From Latrodectus hesperus (Eukaryota > Arthropoda > Arachnida > Araneae > Theridiidae): 64,000 bases of DNA. The first letter of the stretch is position 1, and each line of letters opens with the position of its first letter. The notes beneath the pieces are model-generated. The model was not told where the DNA came from, did no database searches, and saw only the letters and a list, made by a program, of their open reading frames with translations. Positions 1-13,004 of the stretch are shown piece after piece. The stretch is from the NCBI GenBank assembly GCA_037975125.1, contig CM075856.1, positions 2,640,434 through 2,704,433 on the forward strand, given 5' to 3'. Made by a program: the position numbers and the translations under genes.

Positions 1-2511
1 TAAAACAAGAACATATGTTCAATGTAAGCACTGCCCGGGGTCAAGCTCACGCCCAATCGCACCATGGAATGCACCTTTGTCTCACACCTTTAAGAAACCT
101 CTACTAATAGAATTTAACTGTCCCAGGATTATCACATCCACATTTGCCAGACTGAGAACAGAACACCATAAGGGCATGAAGTTCCTCCCGGATAAAACAA
201 GAACATATGTTCAATGTAAGCACTGCCCGGGGTCAAGCTCACGCCCAATCGCACCATGGAATGCACCTTTGTCTCACACCTTTAAGAAACCTCTACTAAT
301 AGAATTTAACTGTCCCAGGATTATCACATCCACATTTGCCAGACTGAGAACAGAACACCATAAGGGCATGAAGTTCCTCCCGGATAAAACAAGAACATAT
401 GTTCAATGTAAGCACTGCCCGGGGTCAAGCTCACGCCCAATCGCACCATGGAATGCACCTTTGTCTCACACCTTTAAGAAACCTCTACTAATAGAATTTA
501 ACTGTCCCAGGATTATCACATCCACAATTGCCAGACTGAGAACAGAACACCATAAGGGCATGAAGTTCCTCCCGGATAAAACAAGAACATATGTTCAATG
601 TAAGCACTGCCCGGGGTCAAGCTCACGCCCAATCGCACCATGGAATGCACCTTTGTCTCACACCTTTAAGAAACCTCTACTAATAGAATTTAACTGTCCC
701 AGGATTATCACATCCACATTTGCCAGACTGAGAACAGAACACCATAAGGGCATGAAGTTCCTCCCGGATAAAACAAGAACATATGTTCAATGTAAGCACT
801 GCCCGGGGTCAAGCTCACGCCCAATCGCACCATGGAATGCACCTTTGTCTCACACCTTTAAGAAACCTCTACTAATAGAATTTAACTGTCCCAGGATTAT
901 CACATCCACATTTGCCAGACTGAGAACAGAACACCATAAGGGCATGAAGTTCCTCCCGGATAAAACAAGAACATATGTTCAATGTAAGCACTGCCCGGGA
1001 GTCAAGCTCACGCCCAATCGCACCATGGAATGCACCTTTGTCTCACACCTTTAAGAAACCTCTACTAATAGAATTTAACTGTCCCAGGATTATCACATCC
1101 ACATTTGCCAGACTGAGAACAGAACACCATAAGGGCATGAAGTTCCTCCCGGATAAAACAAGAACATATGTTCAATGTAAGCACTGCCCGGGGTCAAGCT
1201 CACGCCCAATCGCACCATGGAATGCACCTTTGTCTCACACCTTTAAGAAACCTCTACTAATAGAATTTAACTGTCCCAGGATTATCACATCCACATTTGC
1301 CAGGTTGAGAACAGAACACCATAAGGGCATGAAGTTTCTCCCGGATAAAACAAGAACATATGTTCAATGTAAGCACTGCCCGGGGTCAAGCTCACGCCCA
1401 ATCGCACCATGGAATGCACCTTTGTCTCACACCTTTAAGAAACCTCTACTAATAGAATTTAACTGTCCCAGGATTATCACATCCACAATTGCCAGACTGA
1501 GAACAGAACACCATAAGGGCATGAAGTTCCTCCCGGATAAAACAAGAACATATGTTCAATGTAAGCACTGCCCGGGGTCAAGCTCACGCCCAATCGCACC
1601 ATGGAATGCACCTTTGTCTCACACCTTTAAGAAACCTCTACTAATAGAATTTAACTGTCCCAGGATTATCACATCCACAATTGCCAGACTGAGAACAGAA
1701 CACCATAAGGGCATGAAGTTCCTCCCGGATAAAACAAGAACATATGTTCAATGTAAGCACTGCCCGGGAGTCAAGCTCACGCCCAATCGCACCATGGAAT
1801 GCACCTTTGTCTCACACCTTTAAGAAACCTCTACTAATAGAATTTAACTGTCCCAGGATTATCACATCCACATTTGCCAGACTGAGAACAGAACACCATA
1901 AGGGCATGAAGTTCCTCCCGGATAAAACAAGAACATATGTTCAATGTAAGCACTGCCCGGGAGTCAAGCTCACGCCCAATCGCACCATGGAATGCACCTT
2001 TGTCTCACACCTTTAAGAAACCTCTACTAATAGAATTTAACTGTCCCAGGATTATCACATCCACAATTGCCAGACTGAGAACAGAACACCATAAGGGCAT
2101 GAAGTTTCTCCCGGATAAAACAAGAACATATGTTCAATGTAAGCACTGCCCGGGAGTCCAGCTCACGCCCAGTCACACCTTGGAATGCACTTTTGTCTCA
2201 CACATTTAAAAAACCTATACTAATAGAATTTAACTGTCCCAGGATTATCACATCCACAATTGCCAGATTGAGAACAGAACACCATAAGGGCATGAAGTTT
2301 CTCCCGGATAAAACAAGAACATATGTTCAATGTAAGCACTGCCCGGGAGTCCGGCTCACACCCAATCACACCTAGGAATGCACATTTGTCTCACACCTTT
2401 AAAAAACCTCTACTAATAGAATTTAACTGTCCCAGGATTATCACATCCACAATTGCCAGATTGAGAACAGAACACCATAAGGGCATGCAGTTTCTCCCGG
2501 ATAAAACAAGG
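1..2511 (+). repeat. 192/193-bp satellite array derived from a LINE C-terminal domain
   Basis: About 13 head-to-tail units run from the window edge. Taking the recurring ATGTTCAATG as unit start, units begin at 15, 207, 399, 591, 783, 975, 1168, 1360, 1552, 1744, 1937, 2130 and 2323. Units 1-5 and 7-9 are 192 bp; units 6 and 10-12 are 193 bp; the last is truncated near 2511. The difference is one A in the context CCCGGG(A)GTCAAG. The 193-bp form encodes a peptide reading RLRTEHHKGMKFLPD, then CKHC, then LTPN.T.EC and a stop, a C-x2-C...H/N...C pattern like the tail that follows RNase H in I/R1/LOA-type LINE proteins. The 192-bp form shifts frame, and because 192 is 64 codons the frame stays open from the window edge to 1054 and again from 975 to 1823. 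Left units are nearly identical; the rightmost ones diverge, as expected at an array edge. I see no evidence that the open frame is translated. Confidence 0.93.
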
Positions 2512-2645
2512 ACACGTCTTAAACAAAGAACATTTAACTCAACGTCAAGTTAAACTGACATCCAGTCTAATGACCCCGAGCTAATGTGGTGTAGAATTGT
2601 GGAGACTAGTCTCCAACTCAGATGTCGAGCACCTCACTTGAATCT
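2512..2645 (+). pseudogene. Possible LINE 3' remnant beyond the satellite edge
   Basis: Homology to the repeat unit stops near 2511. The following stretch has higher GC than the AT-rich DNA after 2650, and one frame reads ...SNDPELMWCRIVET..., which loosely resembles the acidic tail that can follow the zinc-knuckle motif in LINE proteins. If correct, this is the flank of the element from which the array was amplified. The match is by eye and weak. Confidence 0.3.
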
Positions 2646-3339
2646 AATTTAAAATAACAGAGTGTTTGTGTTTGTTTAGCTAATTCCAATGGTCAGAAAT
2701 AGCTAATAGTTAGTGTGTAAAAATAATCAAGCAATGATTTTAACTTAGCAATTAAAATGACTTCAGAGTCATCCTTAATTATTTTAGTTTCAGTTATATT
2801 TATATTGATAATATTTACATACATTTAATGCAGATAATTATTAAATTTAAATTTCAAAAATATATAAACCGATTTAATTTCACAATCATAGTTTTTTTTT
2901 CAATTACTTAATTATGACTTAATAAATTATGACATTTTGGTTTGTTTTCTTCTTTATGTACACAAATAAATTAAAATGTTTATCTGACCATTCGTATGCT
3001 CACAATTTGATAAGTAACAACAGTCAGTCACTAAGTTAAAAGTAAACAAATAAATATAAATGGATTTAAAAGGAATTTATAAAAAAAACATTTGAAATAA
3101 ATTCGTTTCTGTTTGATAAACAACATTTAAATCGTGTTAAGAAATTACATCAACGCATCCCCCTTCTAAGGAAAAAAAACGTAATTTGGGAGAAGAAAAA
3201 GAAAAGAATCGGAAAATTGGTAATCCTTTAAAAATATTGTCAACAAGTAAAGTTCGCCCGCAAAGTAAGAAAGAATGAGAACCAATAAAAAAAGATTCTA
3301 ACACATCCTCAGGGCAAGCGAGAAGGGAACGCACGGCCT
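2646..3339. other. AT-rich spacer, no feature seen
   Basis: This is low-complexity A/T-rich DNA between the satellite edge and the GC-rich promoter. I find no coding frame, repeat family or structured element. Confidence 0.6.
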
Positions 3340-3660
3340 GAACCCTCCCCCCTTCTCCATTCTTTTCCCCCTACCCCCATCCGGGGCCCCGCACGCGCTA
3401 CACTCGCAGGTAAAGGCCGACTGCAAACCAAGCAGGTGAGAGCGGCTGTTCAGAAGTTGAGTTGTCCTCGGCGCGCTGTTGTTTTCCTTCCCGCGCTCAG
3501 AGAGATCGAAGCGGCAATCCGAGAGGAAGAGGTCGAACGAGCGTTCCCTTTGTTTTCCCGTTGCTTCCGCGCGGCCCTCGTGAAATGTGACTCCTTGGGA
3601 TTATTAGTGTCTCTTCGAATGTGCGGGGGAGGCAGCGATGTGCTGTGATCGGTGGCCACC
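3340..3660 (+). promoter_or_regulatory. CpG-rich promoter / 5'UTR of the gene starting at 3661
   Basis: A sharp change from AT-rich DNA to a GC- and CpG-rich block immediately precedes an ATG in a very good Kozak context. No TATA box is visible, so this is probably a broad CpG-type promoter with the 5' leader inside it. Two short upstream reading frames lie in the likely leader: a minimal start-stop (ATG at 3585 followed directly by TGA) and a nine-codon frame 3619-3648 that ends 12 bases before the main ATG. Both could dampen translation. Several GGTAAA/GGTGAG-like donors near 3410-3440 leave room for an untranslated first exon. The exact transcription start cannot be read from sequence. Confidence 0.6.
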
Positions 3661-3722
3661 ATGGGAAATCTGTGCTGTCGAAAAGTTGTCTATTCCCCTA
3701 ATGGAGCAGAACTGGATTACAA
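3661..3722 (+). CDS. First coding exon of an N-acylated protein (partial gene)
   Basis: The ATG sits in GCCACCATGG, an excellent Kozak context. The exon encodes MGNLCCRKVVYSPNGAELDY plus two bases of the next codon and ends at a strong donor (AA|GTAAGT, intron from 3723). MG at the start with small or Cys residues at positions 5 and 6 is the usual signature of N-myristoylation (Gly2) plus palmitoylation (Cys5/Cys6), so the product probably sits on the inner face of a membrane. Similar MGNxxCC starts occur in several unrelated families, including Src-type kinases and cyclin Y, so the N-terminus alone does not identify the gene. The intron phase is 2. The only later exon I can propose is at 49500-49638, in a compatible phase; otherwise the rest of the gene lies outside the window and most of this sequence is its first intron. 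Confidence 0.62.

Positions 3723-6366
<2,644 letters not shown>

Positions 6367-6445
<79 letters not shown>
6367..6445. repeat. (TA)n microsatellite, about 79 bp
   Basis: A pure TA run. Confidence 0.97.
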
Positions 6446-6448
<3 letters not shown>

Positions 6449-7455
6449 AAGTTATATTTTTTTTATATTCAATATTTTTCCATTTTCTTCCGCGGAAAAT
6501 AATTGAATGTCAGAAAGATTGAATAAATTCTGAGCGAAGTGATTCATTTATTTTTCATACTTTATGATATTATTATTAAATTTAATAATCAAATTATATT
6601 TTAAAATTATTATTTATAGTTGAGCACAACGTTTTACTTTCGAAATAATATCTAAGCAATTCTTTTCGAATGGAGAATTTCATAAAATGAAGTATAATGG
6701 GAAAAAGTAAAACATGTTGTTGATATAAAATGATAATATAGTTTGTCGGAAGAATTAGTCTCAAAACGATATTGTGGTTTTATTTTAACTGTTATTTTCT
6801 TATTAACGCATATTTCTTATGAAGGATATTATTTCAGTTTTGTAGAACTTTCTTCATATTTAAAAATAGTTTTTTTAAATATAAAGAACATATTATAAAT
6901 ATGACTCCTCTAGATAATAGCCTGCTAGACAAATATTATATAATGTCGGATAAAATCTATATAATTTAGATTGTTTTCCACTGCATCAAACTTATGTACA
7001 GAGATTTATATTTGTATATACTTCACTGAAGCCAGTTTCATTGTTGCTGGATAGACACTTTTTGAACATGGGAGTTTATTTTACCTATCAAATTTTTTTT
7101 TATTTTCCATTTCATATTGGAGTTTATTTTCCATTTCAAACACTCCAGGAGGGAATCGAACTCGAGGATTTCGAATAATTTTATCTATTAGAAATGTATA
7201 ATGCAGGATTTTGCACTATAAATCTTATTATTAATTTGATGCAAAATTTAAAATCTTAATATCATTTCAAAGCACTTATCGTAAGCAGCTTTACATATTT
7301 TTCAGTTGTTTGCAGTCAAATCACCTTAGGTGAAAATACGTAACTTTAATTATTGTCGATTAATGTTATTTTGAATTTTTCAATAACTATGCAGTATTTA
7401 AAAAATTTTAAGAAATTAAAAAATAAAACAAAATGTATTCAAAAAATAAACCAAA
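6446..7455. other. AT-rich intronic/intergenic DNA
   Basis: No coding frame or recognised repeat. At 7140-7175 a short AGGGAATCGAACTC block resembles an inverted tRNA-like B box, a possible very degraded SINE. Confidence 0.45.
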
Positions 7456-7464
7456 ACGTGATTT

Positions 7465-7856
7465 GTTGTTGTTGCATATGACACTTGGACAAGCCAGGCT
7501 CGCTATGCCTTTGCGAATTAAGTCAATAGACAGTGTCTTTCGTTTGGATCAGAGCACCACGGAGGTGAAAGTACGACTTTGCTCTATTTAAGGTGCCTCG
7601 TCATTTTGAACTACGGTCAGGTGACGAGGCCACACCTGAGCTGGCACCCTCCTCTCCCCATCCACGTCACACCAGCGGAAGGACTTTGGACGCCACATAT
7701 TGACGTGGACACGTCCCCAACCCACGGAGTTCCAGCAATAACCCAGTGAAGGAGTGTACACCGTGGTCACCCTCCCAACCACTGCCCGCGGTGAATGATG
7801 CTTCACTTTGCTGCGCTTACGGGAAGCGGCGTGAAGCTACTGAGCCACTGGTGCTC
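7465..7856 (-). mobile_element. SINE, head C plus tail 1
   Basis: Read on the minus strand, it starts with a tRNA-like head (A box like TGGCTCAGTAGC; degraded B box), continues through a GC-rich body, and ends in the shared tail 1 (tcgtactttcac, ggtgctctgat, cttggcttgtcc) and a short (AAC)n terminus. It is flanked by a perfect 9-bp target-site duplication ACGTGATTT at 7456-7464 and 7857-7865, so this head-tail combination moved as one unit. Confidence 0.88.
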
Positions 7857-8045
7857 ACGTGATTTCAAATTTTATAAATTCAAATTGTCAAATTCAGATC
7901 AAATGAGAAATAGCATTTAAGTAAATAAAATTAATTATATTTAAAAAAAAAGGCATGTTTATACATGTTCAAAAAAAATTGAAGACAGGAATCTATATTT
8001 GAGAAATAGTTTTTTAAATCATAAAGCGGTTGTTTCTTTCGCTCC

Positions 8046-8400
8046 AGTTGAGATTATGACATCACTTTATTACAATTCTCGTTGGTTTAAAATACCCATG
8101 ACGTCATATAACGTTTCATCTACGTCACATCGTATTGAGAAAGAGACGTAAATCCAACTTTCAACGAATTTGCTGGTTGCCTTGCAATCGCATTCTTCGA
8201 GCGGCAGCAAACAAGGCGAAGTTCACCATCGGATATCTCATTGGTCATACTGCCGAAGTTCATTTTGTTGATAAAACGATTTCTTATTTAAGGAGCAAAG
8301 CATCGGTTTGAGAATTCGTTTTCCATGGATTCAAGCCATTTACACGTGGACAATAGAACAGAAGAAAAAGCAAAATGAAAAAGGCAAAACATCCACTGTA
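8046..8400 (+). repeat. Promoter-like dispersed repeat P, copy 1
   Basis: A block of about 340 bp that recurs inverted at 19855-20170 and 28365-28610. It contains a consensus CRE palindrome TGACGTCA (8099-8106), a second CRE-like TACGTCAC (8121), the conserved GCAAACAAGGCGAAGTTCACC core, a TATA-like TTATTTAAGGAGC near 8284 and, about 40 bases further, an ATG (8325) opening a 17-codon frame. The arrangement resembles a Pol II core promoter carried by a repeat, for example a solo LTR or a retroelement 5' end. No TG...CA ends or target-site duplication could be fixed. Confidence 0.65.
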
Positions 8401-9026
8401 TGGCTAGTTTAAATCACGGATTTAAAAATTTAAGAATTTCATTAATAAATGGAATTCTTAATAGTAGCAATATTTGTAAAGATTTTTTTAATCTTAAGAC
8501 TAATACCTTACGGCAACATAATTTTTTTTTTGTAATATTTTTTTTAATCTATCCTATTTATGTAACTTTTTCGATTCCCGTAGAAAAGGTAAAATACACA
8601 TTCATCAAAGAAATTCTTGGAAAAAAATAGACAATTTATAATTAAGGAAATTGGTAATATAAAATACAAAATGTGGAATAATATGCTACTTTTTAGATAA
8701 TTGCTTGTCATAGAATATTGTATTCCCTGAAATGTGTTCATAAGAAAATGCGTCCTTTGGTCCGGTTTCTTACTTCGTTCGCAGACCCCAGCTTTCAGGG
8801 TAAAATTTACAAACCGATTTCGGAAAAAAAAATTTTTTTTTTCTGTTTGGAAAACAACGGTATTTACTATTTATTTAACTTTGTTCAGTTTGTACTACAA
8901 AATGAAGTTTCTACTACGGATCGGCTAAAAATAAGTCAAATGAGGTTTTGAATGCTTTTTCAGTTATTACGTATTGAAATGATTCATTGACATTCTAATG
9001 CATTTTTACTCGACGGTATATTGTGT

Positions 9027-9847
9027 TGTTGTTGTTGTCGTGTGCCAGCCAGGATGACAATATGGGGTGCGCTGCTCCACTTTTCCAACTGAACCCTATT
9101 TTGGTGTGGAGTTCGACTTCCTCAGTACACAGAAGTATTCTACTCTTGTTGAAAATCCTTTCAGTTCAACACCCAATCCACCTCCAGTGGGTCCCCTCGC
9201 ATGTTGGTCTGCCTGGGAATGAAGTAGCCGACGACCTTGCAAAGGCTGCCGCCAGTAATCCTTTGAACCCGGAAGATCGCATGGCACTAACACCATCAGA
9301 GATCTCTTCCATTACTAAACAACTTACTTCTAAAACCTAGGCTGACCCTCCTGATCACCCTTGGTACTTCCAAAGACATCCTGGAGCCGCCACAACATTT
9401 AAGGGCTCCAGAGTACATCAGACGACACTGTCTCGACTTTCTACTGGCCACTTGAAGTGTATGATCTTTGAGGACGGTGAAAGAAAATACCTAACATGAC
9501 CCAAGTGCGACAATGCTCCTTTTTGCCCGCAATACATCTTGAAGAGCTTGGGGTTTTCTAGTGAGGAGGCTGTGAAAAGTCCACATCTGCTTTTGGACTT
9601 TTTGGCTGTCTATGACCTCATCGATATGGTCTAGTTCCACAAGACCAGATGATGATTAGTCCTACCACTCACCACCACACATGCCATAGGTATCCGTTTA
9701 TACGGTAGGCAACCATTCACACAAAGAAGAGACAAAGACAGGATAGACAGAGAGAGGAAATACATCCATGCCCGAACCGGGATTCGAACCCAGGACCTCC
9801 CTATCCGCAGTCAGGCACTCTGACCACTACACAGGGTAGGCGGCGGA
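9027..9847 (-). mobile_element. SINE, head A plus tail 2, interrupted by a LINE fragment
   Basis: The SINE is in two blocks, 9027-9131 (tail 2 and terminal (AAC)n) and 9676-9847 (tRNA-like head with inverted B box GGGATTCGAACCC). A perfect 9-bp duplication ATATTGTGT at 9018-9026 and 9848-9856 flanks the whole, showing that the two halves are one insertion. The intact relatives at 31055 and 39498 show that the junction (GTACACACATGCC) was split by the LINE piece 9132-9675. Confidence 0.9.
9132..9675 (+). mobile_element. 5'-truncated LINE 3' end (RNase H tail), nested in a SINE
   Basis: The frame encodes the end of an RNase H domain (HLQWVPSHVGLPGNEVADDL, the C-terminal conserved block) followed after a stop by the post-RNase H tail LSRLSTGHLKCMIFEDGE and a CDNAPFC knuckle. 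It is nearly the same as 27812-28338. It carries several stops and is not functional. RNase H after the reverse transcriptase is typical of the I, R1 and LOA groups of LINEs. Its 3' end runs into CCACCAC; a CACA duplication on both sides is compatible with target-primed insertion but is ambiguous because of microhomology. Confidence 0.88.
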
Positions 9848-9856
9848 ATATTGTGT

Positions 9857-10180
9857 GAAACTCTACAATGTAAAAAGGAAATGCAATTTGTTTTCAAAAA
9901 TCTAATAATTGTAGTTATTGTTATTTTTTTAAAAAAAAAATTATACACAAAAGAGGTATGAATTTGATGTCGTACGTATTTTCCTACCACCCTCAGAAAT
10001 TACGCATCGATAACAATTTTAAAAGAGAGAAAAGAAATATCTCCGTTCTGGAAGCGAGAAGAGTTCCGGAGAGGACTGCTACGTCGTTTGAACTGTTACA
10101 CCGTGGTATAAGCAGCTATAAAGGAGAGTTTAAATCAGCGCTGTTTGTTTTAAATATATATACATATCTATGTATATATC

Positions 10181-10184
<4 letters not shown>
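9857..10184. other. Flank of SINE, no gene recognised
   Basis: Unique-looking sequence leading into a compound microsatellite. The open frame across the microsatellite is repeat-driven. Confidence 0.5.
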
Positions 10185-10439
<255 letters not shown>

Positions 10440-11399
10440 CTGTGTTTAAGTATATATATGTGAATTCAAGCATGTGCTTAAAAAAAGCAGATTTTTATTC
10501 GTGTCTCAGCTAAGTTTGATTTTAATAGGAACACAGTTTTCCAACGATCCAAATTCCGGAGCAAACTATAGCTTGGCACAATTTATAAACGCCAACAATT
10601 AACTATGTGAATGAGCCGAAAGCTGTTAAGAATAACCTCTTCCTAAGCGAAATGATCTTAAAATAATTGTTTGTTATAACTTAAATTAAAATGCAGTTTA
10701 TAAATTAAATTATAACTTTCTGTATTTACAATCTAAATAAGCTACCCTCTTCTTAAACTAAAAGTATTTATGCGTTTAATTATAAAACACACTTGTAATA
10801 TTTCCTTCTGTGACTTTTATAATTAATTTCTCCATTATTTTGAATCATTTATGTATTAATTACGTTATTAATAAGTTAATTTACTTCACTAAATTAATAT
10901 TTAAATAGTTATGTAACTTATTTGATTATTAATAAATTAATGTATTAAATAATCTATCGTTTTTAAATTATTAGGAGAAAACAATATATTATACTCAAGA
11001 CAATAACTTTATTGAGAGCAGTCAATTAAGTTGTTTGACTCTTGACAAAGTGTGTGCTCTTCCCACTTTTGAAACCTTGTGCATTTTTTCTATACTTCTT
11101 TGGAGAGCTTACATACCCTTAAAATGATTGAAAATGAAGTAGAAACATTAGCATACGAAATAGTGTCTGAAGCTACAAAGACATAAAAGCTTAAAAATAA
11201 CTGCACACCTTCGAATATAAAACGTCCATCGAATCGAAATCTTAATGCATGACTTAATAGATATTATTAAACTTAAATATGAAGGCACACAATATTTGAA
11301 AACAATACTCTCACTATAGAGAAATAATGGCGTCATAACCAAATGTCTGGGCATTTGTGATAAATAGGTTTCCGAATGTATTTATATGTCGAATATTTA
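10440..11399. other. AT-rich DNA, no feature seen
   Basis: No coding frame, repeat family or structured element is recognised between the microsatellite and the mariner element. Confidence 0.5.
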
Positions 11400-11401
11400 T
11401 A

Positions 11402-12273
11402 TTAGGTTTACCGGAAAGTTCTGTCCGTTTTAGAATGAAACAAAGGAATACATTTTTTCATACTTTGGATAAACTTTATTGAATAATATAATTGCCATCA
11501 TTATTTATGACTTCTTGCCAGCGTGATGGCAATTTGTATATCCCATTTTTAAAAAATGTCTTATCTCTAGAGGCCAAAAATTGAACCAGTGGTTGTCTGA
11601 TATCTTCTTCGTTCTTGAATTGTTTGCCCTGCAAGAAATTTTGTAAGGACAGAAACAAGTGATAATCAGATGGTGCTAGGTCCGGGGAGTATGGTGGATG
11701 CGACAGAATTTCCCAGCCTAGCTCTGCGACTTTCTGACGAGTCCCCAAAACAGCATGTGGCCTGGCATTGTCATGAAGCAGTATGATGTCCTTCCTATTG
11801 AACATCGCCGGCCTCTTTTCTTGGAGTGCTGTTTTTAATTTATCCAATTGCTGACAGTACCTCTCCGAATTTAGCCTTTCGTTTGGTTTCAACAGCTCAA
11901 AATGTATTGATCCTCGAATGTCCCACCCTATACACAACATTCTCTTGTTCAGGCTCAACTTCGGTTTAGAGGTAGAGGGGGCAGGTTTTCCGGGCTCACA
12001 ATATACCCTTTTTCTTATGATGTTTTCATAGGTAATCCACTTTTCATCCCCAGTTATGATCCGGTCCAAGAAGGGTTCGATTTTGTTGCGTGCAAGCAGA
12101 GATGTGCATAGGATGATTCGATCATTCAAATTCTTCTCACTTAACTTGTGTGGCACCCATCTCGAATACTTCCACACAAACCGTAGCTTCCGAATATGGT
12201 TGGAAATGGTTTTTTGAGCTGAATACTTGTTGAAACTGTAACCGGAACGGACAGAACTTTCCGGTAGACCTAA
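11402..12273 (-). mobile_element. mariner (DD34D) element lacking the DNA-binding domain
   Basis: Terminal inverted repeats of about 27 bp begin TTAGGT(T/C)TACCGG and are flanked by TA duplications (11400-11401 and 12274-12275). On the minus strand an uninterrupted frame 11476-12177 encodes the mariner linker (RWVPHKLSEKN) and the full catalytic domain, with ITGDEKWI, HDNARPH and YSPDLAPSD; 34 residues separate the second and third Asp. The element is about 870 bp against roughly 1.3 kb for full mariners. The missing part is the N-terminal paired-type helix-turn-helix region; there is no ATG at the start of the frame. It keeps both ends and a whole catalytic domain but could not bind its own ends unaided. 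Confidence 0.93.
11476..12177 (-). pseudogene. mariner transposase, N-terminally deleted
   Basis: The open frame of 233 codons ends ...NNDGNYI., the usual mariner C-terminus. All three catalytic Asp are present (ITGDEKW, HDNARPH, SPDLAPSD). The N-terminal ~110 residues with the two helix-turn-helix motifs are absent, and the frame begins without an ATG, directly at the WVPH linker. The deletion is clean: 5' non-coding sequence after the right repeat runs straight into the linker. Confidence 0.88.
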
Positions 12274-12275
12274 TA

Positions 12276-13002
12276 CAATAATCCCTATAAGTATTTTCTA
12301 ATTTTAAATGATATTTAGTATTTCCTCTTCTTGTTTCAATTTTAGAAAATAAAAAAATGCAATAGAATTGTACTATACTTGTAATTGAATTAAAATATGT
12401 AATTACGTTTGTTTAGTTATTTATAAATACCATTATTTAAACTAAAACAGTGAAATTGTTCCCATACTTTAATAATATTGGTATAAAAAATTATCATTTA
12501 AAAATATGTATCTGTATATTAATAATCCTTTTTACTTTTCATATGATATTTAAAAGTTATATTTTGTCATTTTTTTAAAGAAAAATATATATATCTTAAG
12601 ATAAAATTTGATTTAATATTGTTGTTTTTGCCTATAAAAAGCAAACAAACAAATATCAAATGGATATATTATTTCGGTGTTTTGTTTTCCACTGTGCTAT
12701 TTGGATATAAATATTGTTCCATAGAATCATTAATATTAATATTTTAATAGTTCTTACATAAAAAAAAACAACTTTCGACAGAATGCTCACCAATTCAATA
12801 CAATCTTTACAATTTATATGGAAATATTTTACAATATTTCATGCTCAATATCATTAAAGCGATTCAATAATATGTTCTATATTCGAAACCTTTCAGCTCA
12901 AAGAAGTTCAATATTTTTATTCAAATTACGTTAATAAGGTTTCGCGAAACATTTTCTAAAAGAAAAAGAAAAGCATATCAAGAGAAACTTATTGTGATAT
13001 TC
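12276..13002. other. AT-rich DNA between two mariner elements
   Basis: No feature recognised. Confidence 0.5.
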
Positions 13003-13004
13003 TA

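Noticed and set aside
77..1054. A 325-codon open frame as a host protein gene
   Set aside because: It is five satellite units read through, opened by a one-base loss relative to the LINE-derived unit, and it extends to the window edge without a proper start. No promoter or coding signature beyond the repeat.
3436..3648. A 70-residue upstream open frame in the promoter
   Set aside because: Its first codon is GTG; only the last nine codons follow an ATG. The length is a consequence of high GC.
8544..8951. Phe/Leu/Ile-rich open frames as small membrane proteins
   Set aside because: Composition is what A/T-rich DNA gives in any frame; no start context, promoter or motif. The same holds for 36298-36489 and 54695-54895.
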